This document shows, piece after piece, positions 22,160 through 32,568 of a stretch of 64,000 bases of DNA. A program made the position numbers and the translations under genes. Every line of letters begins with the position of its first letter. Positions within the stretch are counted from its first letter, which is position 1. Source of the stretch: Phyllostachys edulis (Eukaryota; Streptophyta; Magnoliopsida; Poales; Poaceae); the NCBI GenBank assembly GCA_036346405.1, contig CM070554.1, positions 47,453,058 through 47,517,057 on the forward strand. Reading direction: 5' to 3'. The notes beneath the pieces were generated by a model. It had not been told where the DNA came from. It saw only the letters and a list, made by a program, of their open reading frames with translations, and ran no database searches.

Positions 22160-23758
22160 TGAAGGGATACGGGTAGACTACGATAGCAATAATTCAAAAT
22201 TTCTACCACGTAAACCAGGAAGCCAAGCAAGAAGATGATCACAGATCATTACCACTAGACGCGCAAAGCAGCGGAAGAAGTGTCGGAGCAACCTGGTCCG
22301 ACGAAGAGCGTGTCGATGTACTGGTCGTAGTCGATCGTCCAGCGTCCAGCACGTTGGTGCAATGGTCGTGGTCGATCGTCTCCTCCAGCACCTCTGCGGT
22401 TCCTTGCAAAGATCGCGGATCGTCCTTAAGCGCAACAATGTAGAAGCGCCTCTATGGTATCCACACGTCCAGGGAAGGAACAACCGTACACCGGTGTGCT
22501 AGCACCAAATCGCATGGCAAGGCTCTCAAGAAGATGGCGGCTAGGGTTTCAGTAGGGCAACTCGTGTCAACTCCCTATCTCCCAATAGCCTCATGCATCT
22601 CCTTATATAGAGCCCGTGACGGATCCTATCCAAACACGTTTACGAATCGTATTCATACTGGTTTGTTCCAACCCATTAACTATGTGACCCATTAGGTTCA
22701 TGTGTAGTTCGGTTGTGACTCGGAAACCCTTTCCGGCCACGAGTCGTAGCGGTTCCTAGCAGGACATAACGATTCCCGAATACACACAAATTATATCAGA
22801 CGAACCTTAATGCAATATGATCTACGACCAGGTCCTCATCACTTATGACCAAGTCCTATCTCTATACGACCAGTTTGTATTTGATCATGACCAACTCGTA
22901 ACTCCTTACGACTTGGTTTCGACCACTTTGTGATTACGTTCGACCAGTCTATGACTTGCTAGTATCTCCATACGACCAGTCCGTAGCTGGTCGAACTAAG
23001 CGACCTACTCATGTATTCTCCCTTTGCCTCACGATATCTGGTTGAACTCCAGGTGAGATGTTGTGTCATCTATGGACTGTTCAATGCTTTCTCGATCGAG
23101 TATCGGATAACCTTATGTGGTCGAACTCTTCGACCACCAGTGGCATGGCCATACACTTTCTTTATCCGACCACTTGAGGGCCCGAGATATCTCTCTGTTA
23201 TGTTAGGAGGGCAAATCCATATCCGACCAGTCACATCCTCTGCATGTTTCATAGCATACCCAAAGCTACCTTTATAACCACCCGATTCATTTAGTAGCGT
23301 TTGGCAACCCCTAAGAGTGCTATTACACATGTAGGAAACCATGCTGATCTCAGGTCTAAGGATTATACATCATCATTGCTTGAGACCAACTAACGACACA
23401 TAGAATCATAACAATCTCAATAGTGTCTCAAGGTGGGTCTTATCCAACACCATGTTCTCTAACACGTGTCCACATTATTGATTCGATATCCCTATATCCA
23501 TGACCGGTGAAACATGGTCATCAATCAATACATGTGCTGGTCGTAGAGTCACTAGTGTTCCGACCAGTGACTTTCGACCAAGGATACTTTTAGAATGACA
23601 TCATCATAAGTTAAAAAGAGCTTCACCAACAAGTCACATACTCGTTAATCTTCATGACTGATGATTCATTCAAGGAACAAGATAACATATTATCAAATAT
23701 TGTGAACATAATGAAATATAATCATCTCTATGATTGCCTCTAGGGCATATTTCCAACA
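22160..23758 (-). repeat. Solo copia LTR, BARE/Angela-like, TSD AAATC
   Basis: On the minus strand it starts TGTTGGAAATATGCCCTAG, the well-known start of Triticeae and other grass Angela/BARE/WIS LTRs, and ends CCGTATCCCTTCA. Length 1599 bp fits that group. The duplication AAATC is at 22155-22159 and 23759-23763. A TATATAAGG box on the minus strand at 22601-22609 marks the U3/R boundary. Its U3 half is rich in CGACCAG/CTGGTCG inverted repeats (22815-23590). Confidence 0.93.
22601..22609 (-). promoter_or_regulatory. TATA box of the Angela-like LTR
   Basis: TATATAAGG on the minus strand, followed by a leader containing GCATGAGG. This is the expected place and sequence for this LTR group. Confidence 0.7.
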
Positions 23759-25745
23759 AAATCTTGGGAACCAAGCTATTTGAAGAGCAGTAGATAATGA
23801 TTCGGTTTTGACCTATAACACCTGGAGAATGTTCTAGCTAAATGGAATGTTTGTCGATGAAATACAATTGATTGGTGTTACAACTAGTGGGACGTATGGC
23901 AAATTATGATCCAATACCCTTTGTTTGAATCTTGGTCAATCAGTTAGGGTATTGCGAATATGTATATTGTGGTTGTGTAACTGAATTGGATTGGTGTGGA
24001 TTAGAGGAGGTCCAAGATTGGTAAAATAAATCGCCTTGGGGCGGTTACTTGATGAGTGAGGAAAGGCGGTTACTTGATGAGTGAGGAATGTTGACATTAA
24101 TAACTGAGGTTATTGTCGAGCTGTGTGAAATTTTAGTCATCAGATCTGAGGGTTACCGATCAAGTATACTCGAAGTTCAGTGTGGAATTCTTAAAGGTGG
24201 AATTCGGGCTTGGCATTTTTATGCTAGCATCTTAGTTTCCCATTATTAGGTTCCAAGAGTTATGGTGATCTTTGATAGGATCTTTTGGATGCAATAAATG
24301 AGGGTGTATGCGGTGAATTTCAAGTTGATTATCCTTAAAAGATTGAGGTGATTTGATTGTAGCTGAAATCTATATTAAGGTGTGTTGGGAATTATTATTT
24401 GTCAAAGTAATTCCTTTGGTAGAGAAGACGATCATAGTATGTTATTGTGGATTGGAAGAGTCTCTCTTCCTAGATGTGGATTTCGTGTGCAGTTTGAGCA
24501 AAGATTTGAGGCTTGCCAAATTAAAAGAAATGAATTAGTGTGTTATGCGATAATTTGGAATCTCATGATTTAAGAGAAAGTTGAATTCTTAAAAGAAAGT
24601 TTGAGAAAAAAAAGGGGTTGTACTCTTGGATGATGAAATATTCTCCTGGTTTTTATTTGAGCCTTGTCTCTATGACAGATGGTATGCGTGGTTCTTTTTG
24701 GATAAGACAAAGAAAGAAAATAGTTGTTCTTTCGATTGATGATCATTTTGGAATTGACAGTTAAGAGAATGAGTTAGTGTGTTATGCGATGAATTGGAAT
24801 TCCAAGGTTTGAGAGAAATTTTGTTTCTAAAGGAGAACCTGAGAAACGGTTGTTTCCTCAAGTAGTGCAACGTTTTGTTTTATTCCGTTTTCAAAGAATG
24901 TGTCGTTGATTCGTTGTCTTTCGCAAATTGAGTTTGACTCTATGTTTGGCATGTGTGGTTCTTATAAGTTCATAAATATTAAAGGAAGTATTCAATTTGG
25001 GTATTTGTGAAGTTTCTCTTTCGGTTTAAGGGTGTTTATTTGTAAACTGCCAATTAGGAAAGCGGAAGGAATTTTGTGACGAATCTTCGCTTTTGCAGTT
25101 GACCCTTTGGTGTGGAGTTGATTTTCTTGGTTGTGATGAAAATTCGTTATTTTCATTTGGGATCTGTTTTGTTAAGGGGTGGTTTAAAGCGAGTTACATT
25201 GTGTGTTCCGGGTTAAAAGAGGTACTCCTTGTTAAAATGAATAACTTCGATGGAGAATTGGGACGAGTGTTCCATGTGTGTTGCATGTTGCGTGCTTTAG
25301 TACCAAGGGGAGGTTGGCCCAAGGTACATTGGTTTGTTTTGTCGATTCTGCAGAGATTAGGAGGTAGATGAGGCGCTATGGCCATCTCGGGTCCATACGC
25401 GGTGTACGCAACTTTTGGCATGTCTGGTTCCGAGTGAGTACTTGTGAGATCTAGAGTTTGGATTTTTTCGTATTCAACGTGTACCACCGAGTAGTATCTT
25501 ACTTTCGAGTCTTATCTGATGAATGTACCTGGAATGTTGGGTTGAGTGTTAGATCGGGGCGTCGTAACATCGTCATTGTGTCGTGGTCCTCGGCCCCAGA
25601 GAGAGGCCACTTGGGAGTTGGAGTTTCACATGCGTGAGCATTATTAAACCGTTCGTCTTAGCGGTTATCTATTTACCGTTGTTAAGTTCTAGTCGCGGTT
25701 TATTTCCGTGTAGATCGGCATTTAGATTCGGGGTCGAATCCTGTT

Positions 25746-25758
25746 AAGGGGGGTAGAA
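25746..25758 (+). other. Polypurine tract of element A
   Basis: AAGGGGGGTAGAA precedes the 3' LTR. The same tract is found at 55756-55768 (C) and on the minus strand at 48374-48386 (D). Confidence 0.85.
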
Positions 25759-27941
25759 TATAATACTCCGTTTTCATTTAGAAAGAATTCAGTTTGAATT
25801 TGAATTTTAAAAGAGAAAATTTTCGGCGTTTCGTATGTTCTTCCAGATTTGGGCCTGGGCCTTAGGCCAGCAGGCCCGAGAGGGGGCCCTATGTGCCAAG
25901 GGTGGGCATCCTTGTAGCCCAAAGGGAGGGGCAGCCGTCGGGCCCATGGCCCATTAGTGGCCGGCCAAATAAAAGGGGGGAAACCCTAGCACCCCCCCCC
26001 CACTTTTTCCCTCTCCCTCCCCCTCCTAGCCGCCACCTCCTCCCACCTCCTCCCTCCCTCTTGCGCCACCATCCAGCAGGAGCCGCCTCCTCCACCTCCC
26101 TTCTTTGCCGCCCAAGATCCCGGTGCTCCGCCCCATCTCTGGAGCTGCCCCGTGGTGCCAATCCTTCCATTGCCGGCCTCCCGCGAAGATTTGATTGGAG
26201 CATCGCAAGGTTGCTCATCAAGATGGCGGGGGACGTCACCACGGTTCATCCTTCATCTTCCTGGGTGCTCCAAGGGTAACGAGCATTGTTTGTCATCTTA
26301 TGATTAATCGTAGAGTTGAAACCGATTAGAATCGTTTGGATGAAAGTCGTTCTGCAGTAAGATCGAATCTGTCCTGTATGTTGCACGGGCTGTTTAGACA
26401 TCTTAGAGGCCGAATCAGAGGAGTTGATTTCCTAGAGATATCTGGGTCTTGTTCTGAAGTTTCTATGGCCGCTGAGTTCACTTGATTCCGACGTTCGAGT
26501 CAAAGATATGACAGATTTAGTATCTGCTGTCCAGATTTCTGATGAGGTTAAACTGTTTTGTTATTTCGTAAAATATGAAAATGTAATCGAAAGAATCTGG
26601 GTTTTCACCCAACAAGGTTATTGTAGATTTGTCAGTTAAGAATCCACAGAAATTGGACTTACCTCATTCGGAGTTCCAGATCAAAAGATATGATGTTTAC
26701 CATGCTGCTGTCCAGTGGCGTTATTTAAATGAATGCGTTGGTTTTCAGTTTAGGGTCTCTAGTTAAAATCTTCAATCGCCGAGAAGCGTTGTAGAACGTT
26801 AATCAGTAGGGTCGTGTTCATCATATCCTTATTTCAGTTATTTGATTGTTTAGGCGGTGAAGCTTGGGTTTGGGAGTACCACCTTTTGCGGCTAACGTGT
26901 CGCATCATGAAGGCAAGTATTCGAGGTTATAGTATATTTATGCTTGTTTGCTAAGATTGTTTGTGACTTGCTCGTGATAGCCATACATGGATGTAATGTG
27001 ATGAGTTTCAATTTATCTTGGTGAATGCAAGTTATGGTTAAAGTTTCCTTTGTATGTTGTTAATGTTTACATGTTATTATGTACACGTCGAATCCTTATG
27101 TATGAAAGATGATGTCTTAGTACATATGCATGTTTTAAGCATGATTGAGACTTGGTCACGTGGTGACCAAGTATAAATAGTTGAGGTCCCCGTCATGTAA
27201 ATGACGGGCTTGAGGTCCCCACATTCGTGGAATGTGGGCAATGAGTAAAGAGGTCCCCATCATGAAGATGATGGGCAAAGGTCCCTATATTTGTGGAGTA
27301 TAGGCTCTTGGTCCCCATGCTAGGGTGCATAGGCAAGGGTATACATTGACGGATGTATACCTCGCATTACCGGTAAAATGCGAAAAGAGATAAAGTTTAA
27401 AAGGTGCATTGCATTGGTCGCATTATATAAGCATGAAGGCTATGTTTAGTGTAATGTTTATTTTTGGTATATTGATGCTATGACTGTGAACTTAGCTTTA
27501 GCCTTGTTGATACTTGCTGAGTCTTTGGGCTCACTCTTATTTTGATGTGTTTTAGGTACAATTGGCAAGAACGGCATGCATGGGAGGGAGTAGTTGTTTG
27601 GATGCACTCACTACCACTCACCCTAAAGGCGTCTACCATTTAGTCTTTATTCTAATAATTAGCAAACTGTTTGAGATTCGCGTATGATTGGTTAAATGTT
27701 TCAGTTTAATTGTAATAAGGAGAATAGCAAGTTTTGTTTATGCTCATTAGACTATCTTGCATGCTTGAATGATCTTGGATATTGAGATTAATGTTAATTG
27801 ATATAGTTAATTGTTGGAACCTCGGTATAGTTAACTATGCAAAGGAGGTTCTGTTGAAAAATTTGGTAAAGAGTCTTAGTAGTAATTGTTTAATTTAGTT
27901 TTAGTAACATTCTAGGCTCAACCCTGAGCTGGGGTGTTACA
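25759..27941 (+). repeat. 3' LTR of element A
   Basis: 2183 bp. The first dinucleotide is TA where the 5' LTR has TG, a single mutation at the LTR end. It ends GGGGTGTTACA and is followed by CTTTC. It lacks 181 bp relative to the 5' LTR, with the junction at a 7-bp repeat ATTGTAG (about 26619). The uninterrupted sequence at 27115-27130 shows the original target of the Tat element. Candidate second exon 26854-26912, GC-AG candidate intron 26913-27555. Confidence 0.93.
27151..27383. repeat. Hairpin cluster in the 3' LTR of element A
   Basis: The same eight hairpins as at 16824-17055, with only a few changes, including a base change in one arm (CCCATGC against GCATAGG). Confidence 0.85.
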
Positions 27942-27946
27942 CTTTC

Positions 27947-28082
27947 ATTGAAAGAGTTAATATTGATACTTCTAAATGTGTTGATTTTGAAAACGTATAC
28001 ATCTGAAAACTAAAAAAGAAATAGATAAAAATGCATGTTATATTGCTAAAAAATGAAATAAAAATAGAAAACAAATGATATT
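27947..28082 (+). pseudogene. Integrase fragment of element E, part 2
   Basis: Continuation of the gene interrupted at 1860. The reading ERVNIDTSKCVDF corresponds to the linker between the catalytic core and the C-terminal domain of gypsy integrase, followed by a Lys/Glu/Asn-rich helix with frame changes. It stops at 28082, where solo LTR F is inserted. Confidence 0.75.
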
Positions 28083-28860
28083 TATAACACCCTGGCTATG
28101 CGGAAGCCAAGATGCTACCAAAAAGACTAACGTACAATAGCAATATGGACTAATTTCAACCATTTTTCAAACAATAATATTTTAACCAAATAGAACTAAG
28201 ACATTTCTCTAAAATCCGGCAGAACCTCCTTTGTATAGATGGCTATACCAGAGGTTCAAATAGTTTAATATAGCATCAATCACAATCAAATCCTCCAATA
28301 TAAACGAATTATTAAAGGACATCCAAAATATACTAATCAACTAATGCATCAATGATCAGCATACCTACGACGGTTAAATGAACTCAATCAACGAATGAAT
28401 GAGAACATAAAGGGATCATCCATGATCACAAACAAACATCCACCACGAAGGGTGGTCACGGAATCGAAACTAAAGCAATTAACAAGAACATGAATTGTGG
28501 ATAACTAGGTTTGATTATTCGTTGCGGTTTGTGTTTTATGTGCCGTGCAGCATGTCTACCCCTTCCCATGCATGTCGCTACCTCGAGAGGTACCTAGCAA
28601 GCACAACACAGCAAGTGTGAGTCCATGACTCAGCAAAGTGCAATAGTAAATCAAACATAGCATCATAAACAGTCAAAGGGAACAAACAATCCCATCATAA
28701 ACACAACATTATATACCACAAATCCATCTCTTATGAAAGCATCATAAGCAGTCAAGGGACCAAACACTCCCATCATGAACACAGCATTATATACTACAAA
28801 TCCATCTCTTATGCAGAAATGCAATGAATATGCCATGAATGCAAAATACTTCACTTCTTA

Positions 28861-29027
28861 GCAATTACCGGTAATACCGAGTATGTATCCGTCGATACAT
28901 ACCCTAAGCCTGTGCCCTCTAGGCACAGGGATCCAAAGCCCACACTGCACGAGTGTGGGGACCAGGCCCATCCAATGCAGGACGGGGATCTCAAGGAAAC
29001 AGCCCTTGGCTACCACGTAGCCTAAGG
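28861..29027. repeat. Hairpin cluster in solo LTR F
   Basis: Arms include AATTACCGGTAAT, GTATGTATC/GATACATAC, CCTGTGCC/GGCACAGG, CCCACACT/AGTGTGGG and CCTTGGCTAC/GTAGCCTAAGG. The order is the same as in element A, read on the minus strand. Confidence 0.82.
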
Positions 29028-29465
29028 TTCAGAAATGAACATGCAAAAATGTAAATGCGCATGTCCATTATCATTATCATGATTCATCATTAACAAGGCA
29101 GCCTCATTGCTCACCTTGTCCCATCATTATTGCCATCAACATATAACTATTATCATGCAAGCATCACCATATAAATAGGAATATGTACGTATCATCATGT
29201 AACCATTAGCATGCAGCATCATGTAAACATTTCCAAGTAGTAAGCATCGTCATTAACCTATGGTATTCAAGCTCAGCAACATTACCAAACAGTAAGCATC
29301 ATCAATCAATTAGGGCATTCGGGCCCATCAACATTATCAAGCAGCAATCATCATCAATAATGAAATATAACCACTCATTAATAATACTTGCACTTGCCTC
29401 AACCGTGAGACAGAAGACAAATGGTGGAACGCTCTAGCACCGGGGTTCACCTCCTCCAGCGCCAT

Positions 29466-29627
29466 GCTCCCAACTCGCATTGTGAGGTGTGAGCGAGACA
29501 AGACCTGTACAAATTCTTTAAGTCCTTTGCACCAAATGTGACACAATGAGGATTGCCCATGCTAACACATGTTACACGCCATGATAACCCACCAGTTGCC
29601 AATTCAGCTTGAACCACAGCTTCAGGG
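29466..29627 (-). pseudogene. Captured diaminopimelate epimerase fragment (DapF-like)
   Basis: The minus-strand reading begins after an acceptor-like GTGTGCAG at 29628 with PEAVVQAELATGGLSWRVTC, then VSMGNPHCVTFGAKDLK. SMGNPHCVTFG is the middle signature of plant plastid DapF, which converts LL- to meso-diaminopimelate in lysine synthesis. In a shifted frame EFVQVLSRSHLTMRV follows, a later DapF segment, so the part between is missing. The catalytic Cys regions are absent. Intron-like sequence before the first block points to capture from genomic DNA, not from a full mRNA. It lies in the same orientation as the LTR, between its promoter and the common second exon. Confidence 0.82.
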
Positions 29628-30240
29628 CTGCACACATAACGTGAAAACCACAACTTAACACCGAGGATAGATTTGTCCTATCAGCAAATTCGACATATTA
29701 ATTCAACTACCTAGCAACCTCCCTAATAAGAAAAGAGTCCATATACAAACACAAGGTTACTACTGCCATGTAACATTCTTTTGGCTAGTGCAATGTAAAT
29801 GTGTTCATATCAGACTCCTCAACATTGGCCAATCCCTCACTGGGTCGCTTCTCAAACATACATCAAAATCAATAATTCCTCACACATGACGGCAAGCACA
29901 CTCATCCATTCGCAGTGTACCACATGTTAATAAAAAAAACAACGGAAATTCCTATTCAGACTAGTACCAACAAATGCATTATATCACTGACAACTAGAAT
30001 TCTGACACTACACATCTCAATTTGGGATTCAATTCACACATGAATGTTACCTGCTGCTGCGAGATGGAGAGTTCAAATTTATAGACTAGTAGTGTTCCTC
30101 GTCACCGGCGCACCACACACTGTGCTGCTAATCGTTCGATTCCTCGGGGACAATCTACAGCTCCTCGATTCCTCGTGCTCGTGCTCCTCCGATCTGCAGC
30201 TCCTGCTACTCCGATCTGTAGCTCTTGCTTCTTGTGCTCT

Positions 30241-30432
30241 TCAAACCACAATGTCAATGGAACCATCCTCAATTGCAGCTGCTGCTCCTCGGCCATAGGA
30301 TGACTTCTCCTTCTTGGTGCCGCTTGAGCTCCCGAACACCGGTGACAGGATGCCAAAGAAGGTCGACAGGGGAGACCAAGAATCGGACCTCGATGGTCCC
30401 TTCTTGTAGAGCCCTTGGCCTACACATTTCAT
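30241..30432 (-). other. Unidentified 63-codon frame inside solo LTR F
   Basis: The minus-strand frame reads SDSWSPLSTFFGILSPVFG and then GTKKEKSSYGRG, with balanced composition unlike the surrounding repeats. I do not recognise the family. It sits upstream of the DapF fragment in the same captured segment and could be a piece of another host gene or simply the 5' part of the LTR leader. No complete domain is visible. Confidence 0.3.
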
Positions 30433-31150
30433 CCAACACGTGATGGGAAAACATTCATTAAATCAGATAGATAAGCGAATGAGATTAATTAGGAAAGCAA
30501 CAAATCACTACATCACCTTGCCGCAGTCGCTCCACTCCTAGTCCTGCACGATGCATCCCAGCCGTAGCAGGTACGCAACGGGGAGGCTAGGTTTGGCCGT
30601 GGGGTTTGGTGGCGAGCTCAACTCGACTCGACGATGGTGAGGAACGAAGCGAGGAGGCGCTGGGCGGGCCACCAGGCGTGGCACTGTAGTCATGGAGGCA
30701 CCGCACGGCGGCGGGCGGTCGAAGAACGGGGATGCACGCGGGCAGAGGAGCCGCGAGGAGGCGCCATGGCCGAGCTAGAGGCAAGCAGTGGCGGCAATGG
30801 CCGAGAGGAGCCGGGGAGTTAGGGAGGAGCTTCAGCGAGCCGGGCATAGGCAGTCTTGGTCGCCGATAGCAATGATGGCGGCGCGTAGCGTGAGGACAGA
30901 GGCCGAGAGCAGTGCCAGGGGAGGAAAAGGGAACGGGAGAGGTTGGATTCAAGTAGGGATAGGGGCGGCTGGGTGAGGGCAAGAAGTAAGGGGAACTAGG
31001 GTTTGGGGTACCAACTCTCTCTTTTATTCTCATTATTGGTCCTTGGGCCGAAGCCCACCTCTATTTCCCCCTCTAATTCTAAACTAATTCTTTAGTTACT
31101 TACTCTATTTTATTAAGTACTCAAATAATTAAACGGGATATTACAATATT

Positions 31151-31811
31151 TGAACCTGGTGATCTTTTTTGGTTACATCTTCGCAAAGATAGATTCCCGG
31201 AGAAAAGAAAGTCTAAGTTGATGAGTCGTGGAGATGGACTATTCAAAATGCTTGAACAAATAAATGATAATGCTTACAAGTTAGAACTACCTAGCGATGA
31301 TTATGGTGTTAGTGCTACATTTAATGTTGTAGATTTGTCACCTTTCTTCGGTTCTACTAACCCTGCAGAGTTGAGGTGGATTGCTTTTCAAGAGGGAAAG
31401 AATGATGAGGACATAACTATCATGAAGGCTTCTTCTACATCATCATCACCTTCATCATCAAATTCACACAACATTGATAATGACAAGACCAGTGTTGGTC
31501 CTACGGCTGAAGCTTTGCAAGAATTGTACAAGGGACCAATCACTCGAGCTAGAGCAAGGGAACTCACTAAATAGGTGAATCTGATCCTAAGTTCCTTTAA
31601 TTTCACTAATCAGGACAGCTTGCTACCTAATGCTTCCACCTTGTGTATTCTCAAGTTATTAGGTGAGCAAGAAATTGGTGCTACCAGGTGGGAGGAAAGG
31701 AAGGCCAGCGCATCAAGAGAGGGTCCAAAAGGAGGAGATGACGGCACTTCACTTATATCAGTGGGAGAAGCCACCAACTTGTTAGGAACACGTTTTCAAG
31801 CTTCGGATTGA
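31151..31811 (+). pseudogene. Gypsy integrase C-terminus (element E, part 3)
   Basis: The reading IFEPGDLFWLHLRKDRFPEK continues the integrase gene after solo LTR F. It is followed by GDGLFKMLEQINDNAYKLEL and GVSATFNVVDLSPF, the C-terminal SH3-like domain of plant chromovirus integrases. The Ser/Asn/Asp-rich tail ends PITRARARELTK at a TAG (31572-31574). The same frame continues to 31811, so the TAG may be a nonsense mutation. There is no clear chromodomain. Confidence 0.88.
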
Positions 31812-32568
31812 AGAATGGAGAAGACTACCCTTCGGAAGCTCAATCGTGTCCAGTTTTCAATTCTGAACTCGTTTGGGTTTTTGGCCAAGTCCCATGTCTT
31901 ATGGGCTAGTTTCTATCTATATTAAGACATATTATAAGTGTGCTGGGCTTTAGTATTTTTTTGGGGTCAGCTTTGAGGTGATGGCGAGGACGAAGCTTCA
32001 AACGGGCTGAAAACGAATACTTGGGCCGCAAAGGAAGTTGGGTTGTAGCCAGAGGTGGTGTGCGCCACCCACATAGGCCAGCAACCACGTGGGGCCCACC
32101 TCATGGGCACACACACCAAGGCCCCAGCCAGCAACTTTGTATTACTTTTAGTTCAGGTTAGGTTTTCGTTTGGTGGCCGGCCAGATTAGTGGGGATAGCT
32201 ATAAAGCCTTAGTCGCCGCCCCCTGTAATGGTTGAATGTTAATTTTGAGTATAAGCAATTTTTTGCTCTTTGGTTTATGTTGTGCGCTGCCACGAGAGTT
32301 GGAAAGCCGACTAGTTATCGTTCCACCAGATTACTGGTTACCAGTGTTCTTGTTGTTCCTCACAGATCAACAAGGTCATCTTCCTTGGTGTGGTGAGAAG
32401 ACAGAGATCCAAAGCATGTTGCTTGTTGAATTCCGGTATACAGGAGTGTGTAATCGAGACAGGCAATCGTGTGCTTCCGTTCATCAGAATTCACGAGATT
32501 TCAGATTAGCAACATATCAATCCGTAAAGGGAGATCATACGTCGTGAAGATCGGGCACCCCCATATCA
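31739..32568 (+). repeat. Probable 3' LTR of element E
   Basis: A polypurine-like AAAAGGAGGAGA is followed by TGACGGCAC; the block ends near GGGCACCCCCATATCA, where similarity to the LARD internal domain begins. A TATAAAG box lies at 32200, after GGCCGGCC. The left boundary is uncertain because the pol frame overlaps it. No second LTR of this element is in the window. Confidence 0.5.

Larger units (their letters stand above)
17628..25745 (+). mobile_element. Non-coding internal domain of element A
   Basis: After removing two solo LTRs, about 4.3 kb remain with no recognisable retrotransposon protein. Near 17832 a remnant of a gag start is visible (ATGTCGAGAGGT then GAGGTCGTGGT), matching the gag start of element G at 37157 but followed directly by a stop. 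The rest aligns along its length with the internal domains of B (32569-34864), C (41160-45064) and D (minus strand, 48387-52029). A small ORF at 25093-25371 is shared in part with C and D. Conserved without protein coding, this fits a LARD. Confidence 0.8.
1861..27941 (+). mobile_element. Element A: LARD-like gypsy retrotransposon with three nested insertions
   Basis: Two LTRs flank a PBS (TGGTATCAGAGC), an internal region without recognisable proteins, and a polypurine tract. The 5-bp duplication CTTTC is present at 1856-1860 and 27942-27946. Removing the three nested insertions (3400-16792, 19681-21953, 22160-23758 and their target duplications) leaves about 8.8 kb, with an internal domain of about 4.3 kb. 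It is inserted in the integrase gene of element E. The internal region aligns with those of B, C and D in this window, so it belongs to a non-autonomous family rather than being a randomly decayed copy. It would need proteins from a coding relative such as element G. Confidence 0.9.
28083..31145 (-). repeat. Solo LTR F, 3.06 kb, carrying a host gene fragment, TSD ATATT
   Basis: On the minus strand it starts TGTAATATCCCG at 31145 and ends GGTGTTATA at 28083 (TA in place of CA). The duplication ATATT is at 28078-28082 and 31146-31150. It belongs to the same family as the LTRs of element D (shared CGGAAGCCAAGATG end, hairpins and CTACCTCGAGAGG segment). Between its promoter region and the common second exon it contains about 1 kb not found in the shorter LTRs, which includes a diaminopimelate epimerase fragment and an unidentified ORF. 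Confidence 0.92.

Noticed and set aside
31739..32568. Host promoter or gene with TATAAAG at 32200
   Set aside because: Position after a gypsy pol frame and a polypurine-like tract makes an LTR more likely; no downstream ORF.
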